64,000 bases of DNA from Paracoccus yeei ATCC BAA-599 (GCF_000622145.1 NZ_JHWH01000001.1:21447-85446), one strand, 5' to 3'; counted from the first letter of the stretch, positions 46,411-55,379 are shown. Numbers and translations are program-made. Notes: a model not told the origin generated them from the sequence alone.

Positions 46411-47304
46411 ATGCAACGCAGGACCTTCATCGCCACGAGCCTCGCCTCGACCTTCGCCCTTGCCGCCCCGGCCCTTGCCCAGCGCCGGTTCAAGGTGGCG
46501 ACCACCTTCACCATCATCGCCGACATGGCCCGCAACGTCGCGGGCGAGCGGGCCGAGGTGGTGTCGATCACCCGCCCCGGGGCCGAGATCCACAATTACG
46601 AACCCACCCCCAGCGACCTGATCGGCGCGCGCGGCGCGGATCTGGTGCTGCGCAACGGGATGAACCTGGAACTGTGGTTCGAACAGTTCCTGCGCAACCT
46701 GGGCGACGTCCCCTCGGCCACGGTCAGCGAAGGGATCGTGCCGATGCCGATTTCGGGCGGCAGCTATCAGGGCAAGCCCAACCCCCACGCCTGGATGGGG
46801 CTGGATACGGCGATGACCTATGTCGACAACATCGCCGCCGCCCTGTCGCAGATGGACCCGGACGGGGTCGGCGACTATGCCCGCAACGCCGGCACCTACA
46901 AGGGCAGCATCGCCCGCACCATCGGCCCGATCCGCGACCGCGCCCGCGCCCTGCCGGACGAGCGGCGCTGGCTGGTCACGTCCGAGGGCGCCTTTTCCTA
47001 TCTGGCGCGCGACTTCAACCTGAACGAGCTTTACCTGTGGCCGATCAATGCCGAGGCGCAGGGTACGCCCCAGCAGGTGCGCCGCGTGGTCGATGCGATC
47101 CGCCAGCACCGGATCCCGGTCATCTTTTCGGAAAGCACGGTCTCGGACCGTCCCGCCCGCCAGATCGCCTCGGAGACCGGGGCGCGCTATGGGGGCGTGC
47201 TGTATGTGGATAGCCTGTCCGAACCGGGCGGGCCGGTCCCGACCTATCTGGACCTGCTGCGGGTCACGTCGGAAACCATCGTCTCGGGCCTGACCGATGG
47301 CTGA
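46411..47304 (+). CDS. sitA: Manganese/iron ABC transporter, substrate-binding protein
   Basis: The 297-residue protein has a signal peptide (cleavage near ALA-Q at 23/24) and the cluster 9 (ZnuA/MntC/SitA) fold. Metal-ligand positions are visible: His61 in GAEIHNYEP, His126 in NPHAWMG, Glu192 in TSEGAFSY and Asp267 in YVDSLSEP. The His-His-Glu-Asp set matches Mn(II)/Fe(II) binders rather than the His-rich Zn type, and no His-rich loop is present. It is the first gene of sitABCD; GAAAGGACGACC is the ribosome site. Confidence 0.93.
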   Translation: MQRRTFIATSLASTFALAAPALAQRRFKVATTFTIIADMARNVAGERAEVVSITRPGAEIHNYEPTPSDLIGARGADLVLRNGMNLELWFEQFLRNLGDVPSATVSEGIVPMPISGGSYQGKPNPHAWMGLDTAMTYVDNIAAALSQMDPDGVGDYARNAGTYKGSIARTIGPIRDRARALPDERRWLVTSEGAFSYLARDFNLNELYLWPINAEAQGTPQQVRRVVDAIRQHRIPVIFSESTVSDRPARQIASETGARYGGVLYVDSLSEPGGPVPTYLDLLRVTSETIVSGLTDG

Positions 47305-48154
47305 TGAAGGGATCGCGGCGCAAGGCCTGACTGTCACCTATCGCAACGGCTTCACGGCGCTGCGCGATGCCAGCTTCACCGTGCCCAAGGGCTCGGTCAC
47401 GGCGCTGGTGGGCGTGAATGGCGCGGGCAAGTCCACGCTGTTCAAGGCGCTGATGGGCTTTGTCCCGGCCTCGCGCGGGACGGTGCAGGTCATGGGCATG
47501 GCCGTGCCCGAGGCCCTGCGCCGCAACCTGATCGCCTATGTTCCCCAGGCCGAGGAGGTCGACTGGACCTTTCCCGTGCTGGTCCAGGACGTGGTGATGA
47601 TGGGCCGCTATGGCCACATGGGGTTCCTGCGCCGCGCCCGGCCGCAGGACCGCGCCGCCGTGGACCAGGCCCTGGAACGCGTCGGCATGACCGAATTCCG
47701 CCACCGCCAGATCGGAGAGCTGTCGGGCGGGCAGAAGAAGCGCGTCTTCCTGGCCCGGGCGCTGGCCCAGGGCGCCGCCGTCATCCTGCTGGACGAGCCC
47801 TTCACCGGCGTCGACGTCAAGACCGAGGAAGCGATCATCGCCCTGCTGCGCCAGATGCGGGACGAGGGCCGGGTCATGCTGGTGTCGACCCACGACCTGG
47901 GCTCGGTCCCCGAGTTCTGCGACCGGGTGGTGCTGGTCAAGGGCACGGTGCTGGCCCACGGCCCGACGGCCGAGGTCTTTACCCCCCAGAACCTGCGCCT
48001 GGCCTTTGGCGGCGTCCTGCGCCATCTGGTGCTGGGCGCGGGCCAGATCCATGACGACGACGATCCGCGCGAACTGACCATGCTGTCGGACGACGAACGC
48101 CCGCTGGTGTTCTACGACGGCAAGGCCCGCACGCCCGAGGCCGCGCCCAAATGA
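47297..48154 (+). CDS. sitB: Manganese/iron ABC transporter, ATPase
   Basis: The 285-residue ABC ATPase has Walker A GVNGAGKST, Q-loop YVPQAEEVDW, signature ELSGGQKKRV, Walker B VILLDEPFTGVD and switch His in VSTHDLG. It energises import by SitC and SitD. The start overlaps the sitA end by eight bases and the stop overlaps sitC by four. The C-terminal 30 residues are an acidic extension (DDDDPRELTML…) beyond the usual core. Confidence 0.95.
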   Translation: MADEGIAAQGLTVTYRNGFTALRDASFTVPKGSVTALVGVNGAGKSTLFKALMGFVPASRGTVQVMGMAVPEALRRNLIAYVPQAEEVDWTFPVLVQDVVMMGRYGHMGFLRRARPQDRAAVDQALERVGMTEFRHRQIGELSGGQKKRVFLARALAQGAAVILLDEPFTGVDVKTEEAIIALLRQMRDEGRVMLVSTHDLGSVPEFCDRVVLVKGTVLAHGPTAEVFTPQNLRLAFGGVLRHLVLGAGQIHDDDDPRELTMLSDDERPLVFYDGKARTPEAAPK

Positions 48155-48999
48155 TCGACACCCTGCTGATTCCCTTCGAATACGGCTACATGCGCGACGC
48201 GATCTGGGTCTCGGCCCTGGTCGGCGCGGTCTGCGCGTTCCTGTCGGCCTATCTGATGCTCAAGGGCTGGTCGCTGATCGGCGACGCGCTCAGCCATTCC
48301 ATCGTGCCGGGTGTCGCGGGGGCCTACATGCTGGGCCTGCCCTTTGCGCTTGGCGCCTTCCTGTCGGGCGGGCTTGCGGCGCTGACCATGCTGTTCCTGA
48401 ACCAGCGCACCGGCCTCAAGGAGGACGCGATCATCGGCCTGATCTTCACCGGCTTCTTCGGCCTCGGGCTGTTCATGGTGTCGCTCAATCCGATGGCGGT
48501 GTCGGTCCAGACCATCACCATGGGCAACATCCTGGCCATCACCCCCGGCGACACGATCCAGCTTGCCCTGATCGGAGGCATCTCGCTGCTGGTGCTGGGG
48601 CTCAAGTGGCGCGACCTGATGGTGGTGTTCTTCGATGAAAACCATGCCCGCACCATCGGCCTGAACCCGGGGCGGCTGCGGGTGCTGTTCTTTACGCTGC
48701 TGTCGGCCTGCACGGTCGCCGCCATGCAGACGGTGGGCGCCTTCCTGGTCGTAGCGCTGGTGGTGACGCCGGGCGCGACCGCCTATCTGCTGACCGACCG
48801 CTTTCCGCGCCTGATCGCGGTGTCGGTGGCGATCGGGGCGGTGACCTCGGCGGTCGGGGCCTATGTCTCGTTCTACCTCGACGGGGCGACGGGGGGCGTC
48901 ATCGTCTGCCTGCAGACGCTGCTGTTCCTGCTGGCCTTCCTGCTTGCGCCCAAGCACGGGCTGCTGGCGGCCCGCCGGCGCGCGCGGAGGGCCGTGTGA
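48151..48999 (+). CDS. sitC: Manganese/iron ABC transporter, permease SitC
   Basis: The 282-residue protein has about eight membrane segments and the ABC-3 permease motif MLKGWSLIGDALSHSIVPGVAGAYMLG, where the conserved GDALSH and G contact the ATPase. It overlaps both neighbours by four bases (ATGA), so translation is coupled. It forms the membrane channel as a heterodimer with SitD. Length and hydrophobicity are normal. Confidence 0.94.
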   Translation: MIDTLLIPFEYGYMRDAIWVSALVGAVCAFLSAYLMLKGWSLIGDALSHSIVPGVAGAYMLGLPFALGAFLSGGLAALTMLFLNQRTGLKEDAIIGLIFTGFFGLGLFMVSLNPMAVSVQTITMGNILAITPGDTIQLALIGGISLLVLGLKWRDLMVVFFDENHARTIGLNPGRLRVLFFTLLSACTVAAMQTVGAFLVVALVVTPGATAYLLTDRFPRLIAVSVAIGAVTSAVGAYVSFYLDGATGGVIVCLQTLLFLLAFLLAPKHGLLAARRRARRAV

Positions 49000-49823
49000 T
49001 GGACTGGATCGCCATGCCCTTTTCCTTTCCCTTCATGCGCGACGCGGCACTTCTGGGGCTGATGATCGCGCTGCCGGCGGGGCTTCTCAGCTGCTTCCTG
49101 GTGCTGCGCGGCTGGTCGCTGATGGGCGACGCGGTCAGTCACGCGATCCTGCCCGGCGTGGTGCTGGCCTATGTCGCGGGCCTGCCGCTGATCGTCGGAG
49201 CCTTCGCGGCGGGCTTCGGCTCGGCCCTGGCGGCGGGCTGGCTGCAGGGCAACAGCCGGGTCAAGCGCGACACCGTGCTGGGCGTCGTCATGTCCGGCAT
49301 GTTCGGCCTGGGCGTCGTGCTGTACACCGCGATCCCGTCGGACCTGCACCTGGACCACATCCTGTTCGGCAACATGCTGGGGATCGGCCCGGGCGACCTG
49401 TGGCTGGCCGGCGCGATCTCGCTGCTGGTCGGGGGCGCCCTGCTGCTGAAATGGCGCGACCTGGCACTGGTGGGCTTCGACCCGGTGCAGGCGCGCGTCT
49501 CGGGCCTGCGGGTGCGCTGGCTGGACTACGGCCTGCTGGCGATGGTCTCGGCCACGGTGGTCGCGATGCTCAGCGCGGTCGGCATCATCCTGTCGGTGGC
49601 GCTGCTGATCGCACCGGGGGCCGTGGCCTATCTGGTCACCCGCAGCCTGGGGCGGATGCTGGCCGTGGCCGTGCTGGTCGCCGCCATCAGCACACTGGCC
49701 GGCGTCTGGTCCAGCTTCTGGCTGGACAGCGCGCCCGCCCCCACGATCGTGCTGATCCTGCTTTGCCAGTTCGTCCTGGCCTTCCTGTGGCGCAGCGCCA
49801 TGACCCGGCGCGCCATGCAGTGA
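48996..49823 (+). CDS. sitD: Manganese/iron ABC transporter, permease SitD
   Basis: The 275-residue ABC-3 permease is homologous to SitC (LRGWSLMGDAVSHAILPGVVLAY), the second membrane subunit. It has about eight membrane segments and DTVLGVVMSGMFGLGVVLYT in the middle. It is the last gene of the sit operon; the next gene begins 60 bases later with its own strong ribosome site. Confidence 0.94.
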   Translation: MMDWIAMPFSFPFMRDAALLGLMIALPAGLLSCFLVLRGWSLMGDAVSHAILPGVVLAYVAGLPLIVGAFAAGFGSALAAGWLQGNSRVKRDTVLGVVMSGMFGLGVVLYTAIPSDLHLDHILFGNMLGIGPGDLWLAGAISLLVGGALLLKWRDLALVGFDPVQARVSGLRVRWLDYGLLAMVSATVVAMLSAVGIILSVALLIAPGAVAYLVTRSLGRMLAVAVLVAAISTLAGVWSSFWLDSAPAPTIVLILLCQFVLAFLWRSAMTRRAMQ

Positions 49824-49883
49824 AATCGGCGGGACGGGTTGCGAAACCCGGCCCGCTGCGCCATGTCGTGGGCAGGAGGCACC

Positions 49884-51107
49884 ATGGAAAAACGCACCCT
49901 GCCCGAGCGCGCCGGCTGGCGCGACGAGGCCCAGAAGCTCGGCTTCACCTTTGCCGACATGGCGGGCGAGCCCTATTGGGACGAAACCAGCGCCTATCGC
50001 TTTACCCTGCGCCAGATCGAGCAGGACCTGGAAGCGCCGGCGACGGAACTGCACGCGCTTTGCCGCGAGGCGGTGGACCGCGTCGTCCGGGACGAGGCCT
50101 GGATGACCCGCCTGGCCATCCCGCCCGAGCACTGGGACCTGGTCGCCGACAGCTGGCGGCGCGCCGAGCCCGAGCTCTACGGCCGCATGGACCTGTCCTA
50201 CGACGGGCGCGGCCCGGCGAAACTGCTGGAATACAACGCCGACACGCCGACCTCGCTTTACGAAAGCGCCTCGTTCCAGTGGCTCTGGCTGGAACAGCAG
50301 CAGGCGGCGGGGGTGCTGGGCCCGGACACCGACCAGTTCAACGCCATCCATGAATCCCTGGTCGCCCGCTTCGGCGATATCTGCGCCCCGGCCGAGGACG
50401 TGCATTTCGCCGCCGACCCCGAGAACCCCGAAGATTACGCCACGGTCGAGACCCTGGCCTGGGCCGCGCGCGAGGCGGGGCTTGGCGCGCATTTCACCGC
50501 GCTTTCGCAGATCGGCCTGACCCCCGAGGGACAGTTCGCGGACGACGCCTCGCGCGTGATCGGCACGCTCTTCAAGCTCTACCCGTGGGAGGACATGCTG
50601 CGCGACGACTTCGCCGCGCATCTGCAATCCTCGGGCACCCGCTTCATCGAACCGCCGTGGAAGGCGGTCCTGTCGAACAAGGGCATCCTGCCCCTGCTGT
50701 GGCAGATCGCGCCGGGCCATCCGAACCTGCTGCCGGCCTTTTTCCTGGACGACGTGCGGGACGCGCTGACAGACGGCAGCCCCGCGCCCGCCGTCGCCGA
50801 AAGCTTCGCCGCGGCCGAGGCGGGCTTGCGCGCCGGCCATGTGACCAAACCCATCTTCTCGCGCGAGGGGGCGGGCGTCACCATCACGGAAAACGGCCGC
50901 ACCACCGCCGAAACCGGCGACGACAGCTATTCCCACCACCCGATGATCGTCCAGGGGCTGGCGCCGCTGCCCGAATTCGACAGCTTCCATCCCGTCGTCG
51001 GCGCCTGGATCGTGGGCGAGGCGTGCTGCGGCATCGGCCTGCGCGAGGACCGCGCCCGCATCACCCACAACCTGTCGCGCTTCAAGCCGCATTTCATCGA
51101 GGGCTGA
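49884..51107 (+). CDS. Glutathionylspermidine synthase family protein (YgiC-like)
   Basis: The 407-residue protein has the ATP-grasp-like fold of the glutathionylspermidine synthase C-terminal domain: WDETSAYRFTLRQIEQDLE at the start, RMDLSYDGRGPAKLLEYNADTPTSLYE and KPIFSREGAGVTI near 320. It lacks the amidase domain of bifunctional Gss, like E. coli YgiC, for which glutathionylspermidine synthesis has not been shown. Start ATG 49884 has GGCAGGAGGCACC ahead. It is followed by a DUF1190 lipoprotein gene, as ygiC is linked to ygiB in enterobacteria. Confidence 0.92.
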   Translation: MEKRTLPERAGWRDEAQKLGFTFADMAGEPYWDETSAYRFTLRQIEQDLEAPATELHALCREAVDRVVRDEAWMTRLAIPPEHWDLVADSWRRAEPELYGRMDLSYDGRGPAKLLEYNADTPTSLYESASFQWLWLEQQQAAGVLGPDTDQFNAIHESLVARFGDICAPAEDVHFAADPENPEDYATVETLAWAAREAGLGAHFTALSQIGLTPEGQFADDASRVIGTLFKLYPWEDMLRDDFAAHLQSSGTRFIEPPWKAVLSNKGILPLLWQIAPGHPNLLPAFFLDDVRDALTDGSPAPAVAESFAAAEAGLRAGHVTKPIFSREGAGVTITENGRTTAETGDDSYSHHPMIVQGLAPLPEFDSFHPVVGAWIVGEACCGIGLREDRARITHNLSRFKPHFIEG

Positions 51108-51110
51108 CCC

Positions 51111-51707
51111 ATGATCCCACGCAAACGCTCGCGCCATGTGGCCCTGATCCTCGCCGGCACGGCCACACTCGCCCTTGCCGGATGCGAGGACGACCGGGTC
51201 GACGCCCAGGCCTTTCCCGACCTGGAAAGCTGCATCGCCGCCAGCAAGGAAAGCAACCTCTGGTTCACCGAGGACGACTGCCGCAAGAACTTCGAGGCCG
51301 CCAAGCAGGAATTCGTCGAAACCGCGCCGCGCTATGCCTCGAAGGAACTGTGCGAACAGGAACATGGCGCAGGAAACTGCGGCGACGACCCGGCCGCGCA
51401 GCAATCGGGCGGCGGCGGCTTTTCCTTCATGCCGCTGTTCATGGGCTACATGCTCGGCTCGATGATGTCGCGCGGCGGGATCTTTTCCCAGCCGATGGTG
51501 CGCACGGCCGACGGCCGCTATGCCACGCCCAAGGGTGACCAGAGCTTTGCCAGCAACCGCGGCGCGGGCAAGGTTTCGCCCCAGACCTTCCAGCGCGCGC
51601 CCTCGACGCTCGGCAAGCCGCCGATGACGGCCTCCCAGGTCAGCCAGCGCGGCGGCTTCGGCGCCTCGGCCACCTCGTCGGGGGCGCGGCGCAGCCTGGG
51701 GGGCTGA
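51111..51707 (+). CDS. DUF1190 family lipoprotein (YgiB-like)
   Basis: The 198-residue protein has a lipoprotein signal with lipobox LALAGC (Cys25), then a Cys-containing domain (FPDLESCIAASK … DDCRKNFEAAKQEF … LCEQEHGAGNC) that fits DUF1190. A Gly/Ser/Met-rich region with PLFMGYMLGSMM, probably membrane-associated, and a low-complexity tail follow. Its function is unknown. It starts three bases after the YgiC-like gene, and the ygiB/ygiC pair is kept across distant bacteria, so the two probably act together at the cell envelope. Confidence 0.88.
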   Translation: MIPRKRSRHVALILAGTATLALAGCEDDRVDAQAFPDLESCIAASKESNLWFTEDDCRKNFEAAKQEFVETAPRYASKELCEQEHGAGNCGDDPAAQQSGGGGFSFMPLFMGYMLGSMMSRGGIFSQPMVRTADGRYATPKGDQSFASNRGAGKVSPQTFQRAPSTLGKPPMTASQVSQRGGFGASATSSGARRSLGG

Positions 51708-51736
51708 ATTTCTTTCTTGCCCAAATATCCCGGGGG
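51708..51736 (+). repeat. 29-bp repeat, copy 1 (inverted copy at 53785)
   Basis: ATTTCTTTCTTGCCCAAATATCCCGGGGG occurs here just after the YgiB-like stop and again, exactly inverted, at 53785-53813. The two copies bracket eda and the MFS gene. This kind of motif recurs at gene ends in Rhodobacteraceae, to my recollection. Confidence 0.85.
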
Positions 51737-51738
51737 GA

Positions 51739-51773
51739 CGCCTTGCCCGCCCCGTTCAGGGGCGGGCAAGGCG
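51739..51773 (+). terminator. 15-bp perfect stem, possible terminator
   Basis: CGCCTTGCCCGCCCC (51739-51753), loop GTTCA, then the exact complement (51759-51773). It is very stable and placed after the YgiB-like gene. No T-run follows, so it may act as an RNA-stability stem or rely on Rho. Confidence 0.55.
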
Positions 51774-51883
51774 TGGGGCCAGAGCCCCCCCGCCAACCCC
51801 GCAGTTAACGCTAACGCCCGCCCTTGCGCAGCCGCTCGGAAAAGCGCACCCTGCGCGCAGCTTGCGAAAACCACGAGGCCGCC

Positions 51884-52522
51884 ATGACCCCCGAGATCCA
51901 GTCCCAGAAAAGCCGCGCGCTTTGCGAACGCGCCCCGGTGATCCCGGTGCTGGTCGTGCCGGACGCCGCACGGGCCGAGGGGCTGGCGACGGCGCTGGTG
52001 GCGGGCGGGCTGCCCGTGCTCGAAATCACGCTGCGCACGCCCGCCGCGCTGGACGCGATCCGGCAGATGGCCCGCGTCAGCGGCGGCCATGTCGGCGCCG
52101 GGACCGTGCTGACGCCCGACGACGCCAAGCGCGCGCGCGACGCGGGCGCCAGCTTCGCCGTCTCGCCCGGCGCGACCGAACGCCTGGTCATGGCCTGTTC
52201 CGACATCGGCCTGCCCCTGCTTCCCGGGGCGGTGACCGCCTCCGAGGTCATGCGGGCGATGGAGATGGGCTATTCCATGCTCAAGTTCTTTCCGGCCGAG
52301 GCCGCGGGCGGCGCGAAGGCGCTGAAATCGCTGGCCGGCCCCCTGCCCCAGGTCAGCTTCTGCCCGACGGGCGGCGTGACCCCGGCGAACGCGCCCGATT
52401 ACCTGGGCCTGCCCAATGTCGTCTGCGTGGGCGGCAGCTGGATCGCGCCGGATGCCGAGGTGGCGGCCGGCGACTGGGCCGCCATCGAGGCCCGGGCGCG
52501 CGAGGCGAGCGGGCTGCGCTGA
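51884..52522 (+). CDS. eda: 2-dehydro-3-deoxy-phosphogluconate aldolase (KDPG aldolase)
   Basis: The last enzyme of the Entner-Doudoroff pathway splits KDPG into pyruvate and glyceraldehyde-3-phosphate. The 212-residue class I aldolase has catalytic Glu in LEITLRT, the GAGTVLT strand and the Schiff-base Lys in [12 protein letters not shown] 51884 follows ACGAGGCCGCC. No edd or zwf lies beside it; a downstream MFS transporter starts four bases after its stop. The frame upstream of 51884 is not conserved. Confidence 0.95.
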   Translation: MTPEIQSQKSRALCERAPVIPVLVVPDAARAEGLATALVAGGLPVLEITLRTPAALDAIRQMARVSGGHVGAGTVLTPDDAKRARDAGASFAVSPGATERLVMACSDIGLPLLPGAVTASEVMRAMEMGYSMLKFFPAEAAGGAKALKSLAGPLPQVSFCPTGGVTPANAPDYLGLPNVVCVGGSWIAPDAEVAAGDWAAIEARAREASGLR

Positions 52523-52526
52523 CGCC

Positions 52527-53741
52527 ATGACCGCCGATCCCGCGATGCGCCGTGCCTGGCGCAATGTTGCCGTGCTGCTGCTTGCGCAGGCGGTCATGGG
52601 CGCGCAGATGTCGATGATCTTCATCGTGGGCGGGCTGACCGGGCAGATGCTCAGCCCCAACCCCTGCATCGCCACGCTGCCGTTGTCGATGATCGTCCTG
52701 GGCTCGGCCCTGTCGGCCCGACCGCTGGCGGGCTTCATGCGCCGGCACGGCCGCCAGCGCGGCTTTGTCCTGGCCTGCGTCATGGGCGCCCTGGGCGCGG
52801 CCGGGGCGGCGGCGGGGATCGTGCTGGGCAATTTCTGGCTGTTCATGCTGAGCGGGCTGCTGACCGGCATCTATCAGGCCGCGCAAGGCTTCTATCGCTT
52901 TGCCGCGACCGATTGCGCGCCGCCCGAGTTCCAGTCCAGGGCGATCTCCCTGGTGCTGGCGGGCGGGCTGGTCGCGGCCTTCACCGGCCCCTTCCTGGTT
53001 CGGCTGACGGCCGAGGCGACGGCGGTGCCCTTCCTTGCGACCTATGCCGCGATCATCGGGCTGAACCTGGTGGGGCCGGTGCTGTTCGCCTTTCTGGACA
53101 TTCCCCGTCCCCCTGCGCCCGAGCCGGGCCACCCCCAGGGCCGGCCCCTTCGGGAACTCCTGCGGGTGCCGCAGATCACCGTCGCGATCATCTGCGGCAT
53201 GGTGTCCTATGCGTTGATGAACCTGGTGATGACCTCGACCCCGCTGGCGGTGGTGGGCTGCGGGTTTCAAACCTCGGATGCGGCGAATATCGTGGCGCTG
53301 CATGTGCTGGCGATGTTCGGCCCGTCCTTTTTAACCGGCCATCTGATCGCGCGCTTTGGCGCCGCGCGGATCGTGATGCTGGGGCTGGCGATCCTGGGCG
53401 GCGCGGGGGCGGTCGCCCTGTCGGGGGTCGCCCTTGGGCATTTCTATGTCGCGCTGATCCTGCTGGGGCTGGGCTGGAACTTCGGCTTCATCGGAGCCAC
53501 CGCCATGCTTACCCGCGCCTACCGCCCCGAGGAGCGCGAAAGGGTGCAGGGCCTGAACGACGCCGTGGTCTTCGGCGGGGTGTTCCTGGCCTCGCTGTCC
53601 TCGGGCGGGTTGATGAACTGCCTGGGCGGGACCCCGCAGGCGGGCTGGAACGCGGTCAACCTTGCCATGCTGCCGTTCCTGGTGCTGGCGGGTGGCGCGC
53701 TGCTGTGGCTGATGCTGCGCCCGCGCGACCTGGCGCGCTAA
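52527..53741 (+). CDS. MFS transporter
   Basis: The 404-residue major facilitator protein has about 12 membrane segments, with a basic loop RPLAGFMRRHGRQRG between helices 2 and 3 (in place of the classical GxLaDrxGrk motif), and a longer central loop near residue 200 (DIPRPPAPEPGHPQG). The substrate cannot be deduced. It begins four bases after eda, so a sugar-acid or related substrate is a weak inference from context. A terminator follows directly. Confidence 0.88.
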   Translation: MTADPAMRRAWRNVAVLLLAQAVMGAQMSMIFIVGGLTGQMLSPNPCIATLPLSMIVLGSALSARPLAGFMRRHGRQRGFVLACVMGALGAAGAAAGIVLGNFWLFMLSGLLTGIYQAAQGFYRFAATDCAPPEFQSRAISLVLAGGLVAAFTGPFLVRLTAEATAVPFLATYAAIIGLNLVGPVLFAFLDIPRPPAPEPGHPQGRPLRELLRVPQITVAIICGMVSYALMNLVMTSTPLAVVGCGFQTSDAANIVALHVLAMFGPSFLTGHLIARFGAARIVMLGLAILGGAGAVALSGVALGHFYVALILLGLGWNFGFIGATAMLTRAYRPEERERVQGLNDAVVFGGVFLASLSSGGLMNCLGGTPQAGWNAVNLAMLPFLVLAGGALLWLMLRPRDLAR

Positions 53742-53761
53742 GGGGGCTCCGCCCCCTTTTT
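53742..53761 (+). terminator. Rho-independent terminator after the MFS gene
   Basis: GGGGGC-TCC-GCCCCC followed by TTTTT begins at the base after the MFS stop codon. Confidence 0.88.
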
Positions 53762-53784
53762 CGCTTTTTCCGGCCGCTCGGAAG

Positions 53785-53813
53785 CCCCCGGGATATTTGG
53801 GCAAGAAAGAAAT
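53785..53813 (-). repeat. 29-bp repeat, copy 2 (inverted)
   Basis: CCCCCGGGATATTTGGGCAAGAAAGAAAT is the exact reverse complement of 51708-51736. It lies between the MFS terminator and the xseA stop, four bases from the latter. Confidence 0.85.
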
Positions 53814-53816
53814 CCG

Positions 53817-55379
53817 CTAGAACAGGCTTTGCTGACCTTTGGGGGGCTTTTGCGCACGCGCGGGCTTCGGCGGCGTGGCATCGGGGCGGGCGGCAATGCG
53901 GCCGTCGGCGAACTCGATCTGCCAGCGGGGGACGCGGGCGGCGTCCTCGGCGCTGGTGATCGGGGCATTGGGTCCGTGGACCACGGCGAAGCCGCGCTTC
54001 AGCGTTTCCTTGTAGCCGAGCGTCTGGCGCAGCCGGTCGAGACGCTCCAGCCGGTCGCGGCGGGGCGGCAGCAGCCGGGTTCCCGCCGCCGCCAGCCTGC
54101 GCGCCAGAAGACCCATGCGGTCGCGGTCGCGCCCGATCCCGCGCAGGGCATCGGCGAGCGCGCGGGCGCGGGCGCGGTCCAGGCGTTCGGAGAGGGTCTT
54201 GAGGCGCTCGGCCCGGCGACTGCGGTCGCGCGCCAGCGACAGCGGCAGGCGCCCGCCTTGTTCGGCCAGCCGCTCGCGACGGGTGCGCAGGCCGCTGCGC
54301 AGCACGGCAAGCGACAGGGGCAGCGCCGCCAGCCGGTCGCGGCGGCGGCGGACAAAGCCTTTCAGCGCCGGCTCGAGCCGTTCGGCGAACAGGTCGAACC
54401 GCTGCCGCGCCGGGTCGGTCAGCGCCTGCGGCCGGCCGAGCGCCCGGCCGAGGTCGGACAGGCGCTGGCGCTGGCGTTGGCGGTGATGTTCGCCCGCCCG
54501 CAGCATCCGCGCGCCCTGCTCGGCCAGCCGGGCCGCCAGTTCCGCCCGGACCGGCACCGCCATTTCGGCCGCCGCCGTCGGCGTCGGCGCGCGGCGGTCC
54601 GAGGCGAAGTCGATCAGCGTGGTATCGGTTTCGTGCCCCACGGCCGAGATCAGGGGAATGCCGCTGGCCGCCGCCGCCCGCACCACGGATTCCTCGTTGA
54701 AGCCCCAGAGGTCCTCGAGGCTGCCGCCGCCGCGAGCGACGATGATGAGATCGGGGCGCAGGATGGGGCCCGCGGGGTCGAGCGCGTTGAAGCCCTGGAT
54801 CGCCGCCGTGACCTGGGGGGCGCAGCCCTCGCCCTGGACCGCCACGGGCCAGATCAGCACGCGCGTCGGAAAGCGGTCGCGCAGGCGGTGCAGGATGTCG
54901 CGGATCACCGCGCCCGAGGGGGATGTGACGACCCCGATCACGCGCGGCAGATAGGGCAGCGGGCGCTTGCGCGATTCGTCGAACAGCCCCTCGGCCGCCA
55001 GGGCCTTGCGGCGCTTTTCCAGCATCATCATCAGGGCGCCGGCGCCGGCGGGCTCGATCTCGTCGACGATCAGCTGGTATTTCGACTGGCCCGGGAAGGT
55101 GGTCAGGCGGCCCGTGGCAATGACCTCGATCCCCTCCTCGGGGCGGGTCGAGAGGCGGGCGGCCTGGCCCTTCCAGGTGACGGCCGCGATGCAGGCGCGG
55201 TCGTCCTTGAGATCGAAGTAGAGATGCCCCGAGGACGGGCGCGACACCCGCCCGATTTCGCCGCGTACGCGGACGCGGCCGAACTGGTCCTCGAGCGTGC
55301 GTTTGATCGCGCCCGAGATTTCCGAGACGGTGAATTCATGGGCGTTGCTGCCGGGGGCGTCGTCGTCGATCAGGTCCAT
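53817..55379 (-). CDS. xseA: Exodeoxyribonuclease VII large subunit
   Basis: XseA with XseB degrades single-stranded DNA in both directions. The 520 residues show the OB-fold N-terminal domain (EFTVSEISGAIKRTLEDQFGRVRVRGEI, SSGHLYFDLKDD), the catalytic core with IGVVTSPSGAVIRDI, ARGGGSLEDLWGFNEE and SAVGHETDTT, and a long Arg-rich coiled-coil C-terminal part. ATG 55379 starts the family N-terminus. It is divergent from purD. It ends in GQQSLF, a plausible clamp-binding motif. Confidence 0.96.
   Translation of the reverse strand: MDLIDDDAPGSNAHEFTVSEISGAIKRTLEDQFGRVRVRGEIGRVSRPSSGHLYFDLKDDRACIAAVTWKGQAARLSTRPEEGIEVIATGRLTTFPGQSKYQLIVDEIEPAGAGALMMMLEKRRKALAAEGLFDESRKRPLPYLPRVIGVVTSPSGAVIRDILHRLRDRFPTRVLIWPVAVQGEGCAPQVTAAIQGFNALDPAGPILRPDLIIVARGGGSLEDLWGFNEESVVRAAAASGIPLISAVGHETDTTLIDFASDRRAPTPTAAAEMAVPVRAELAARLAEQGARMLRAGEHHRQRQRQRLSDLGRALGRPQALTDPARQRFDLFAERLEPALKGFVRRRRDRLAALPLSLAVLRSGLRTRRERLAEQGGRLPLSLARDRSRRAERLKTLSERLDRARARALADALRGIGRDRDRMGLLARRLAAAGTRLLPPRRDRLERLDRLRQTLGYKETLKRGFAVVHGPNAPITSAEDAARVPRWQIEFADGRIAARPDATPPKPARAQKPPKGQQSLF

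Noticed and set aside
48873..51404. 843-codon minus-strand frame over sitD and the YgiC-like gene
   Set aside because: It crosses several real genes in the other direction and has no motif; a composition artefact.
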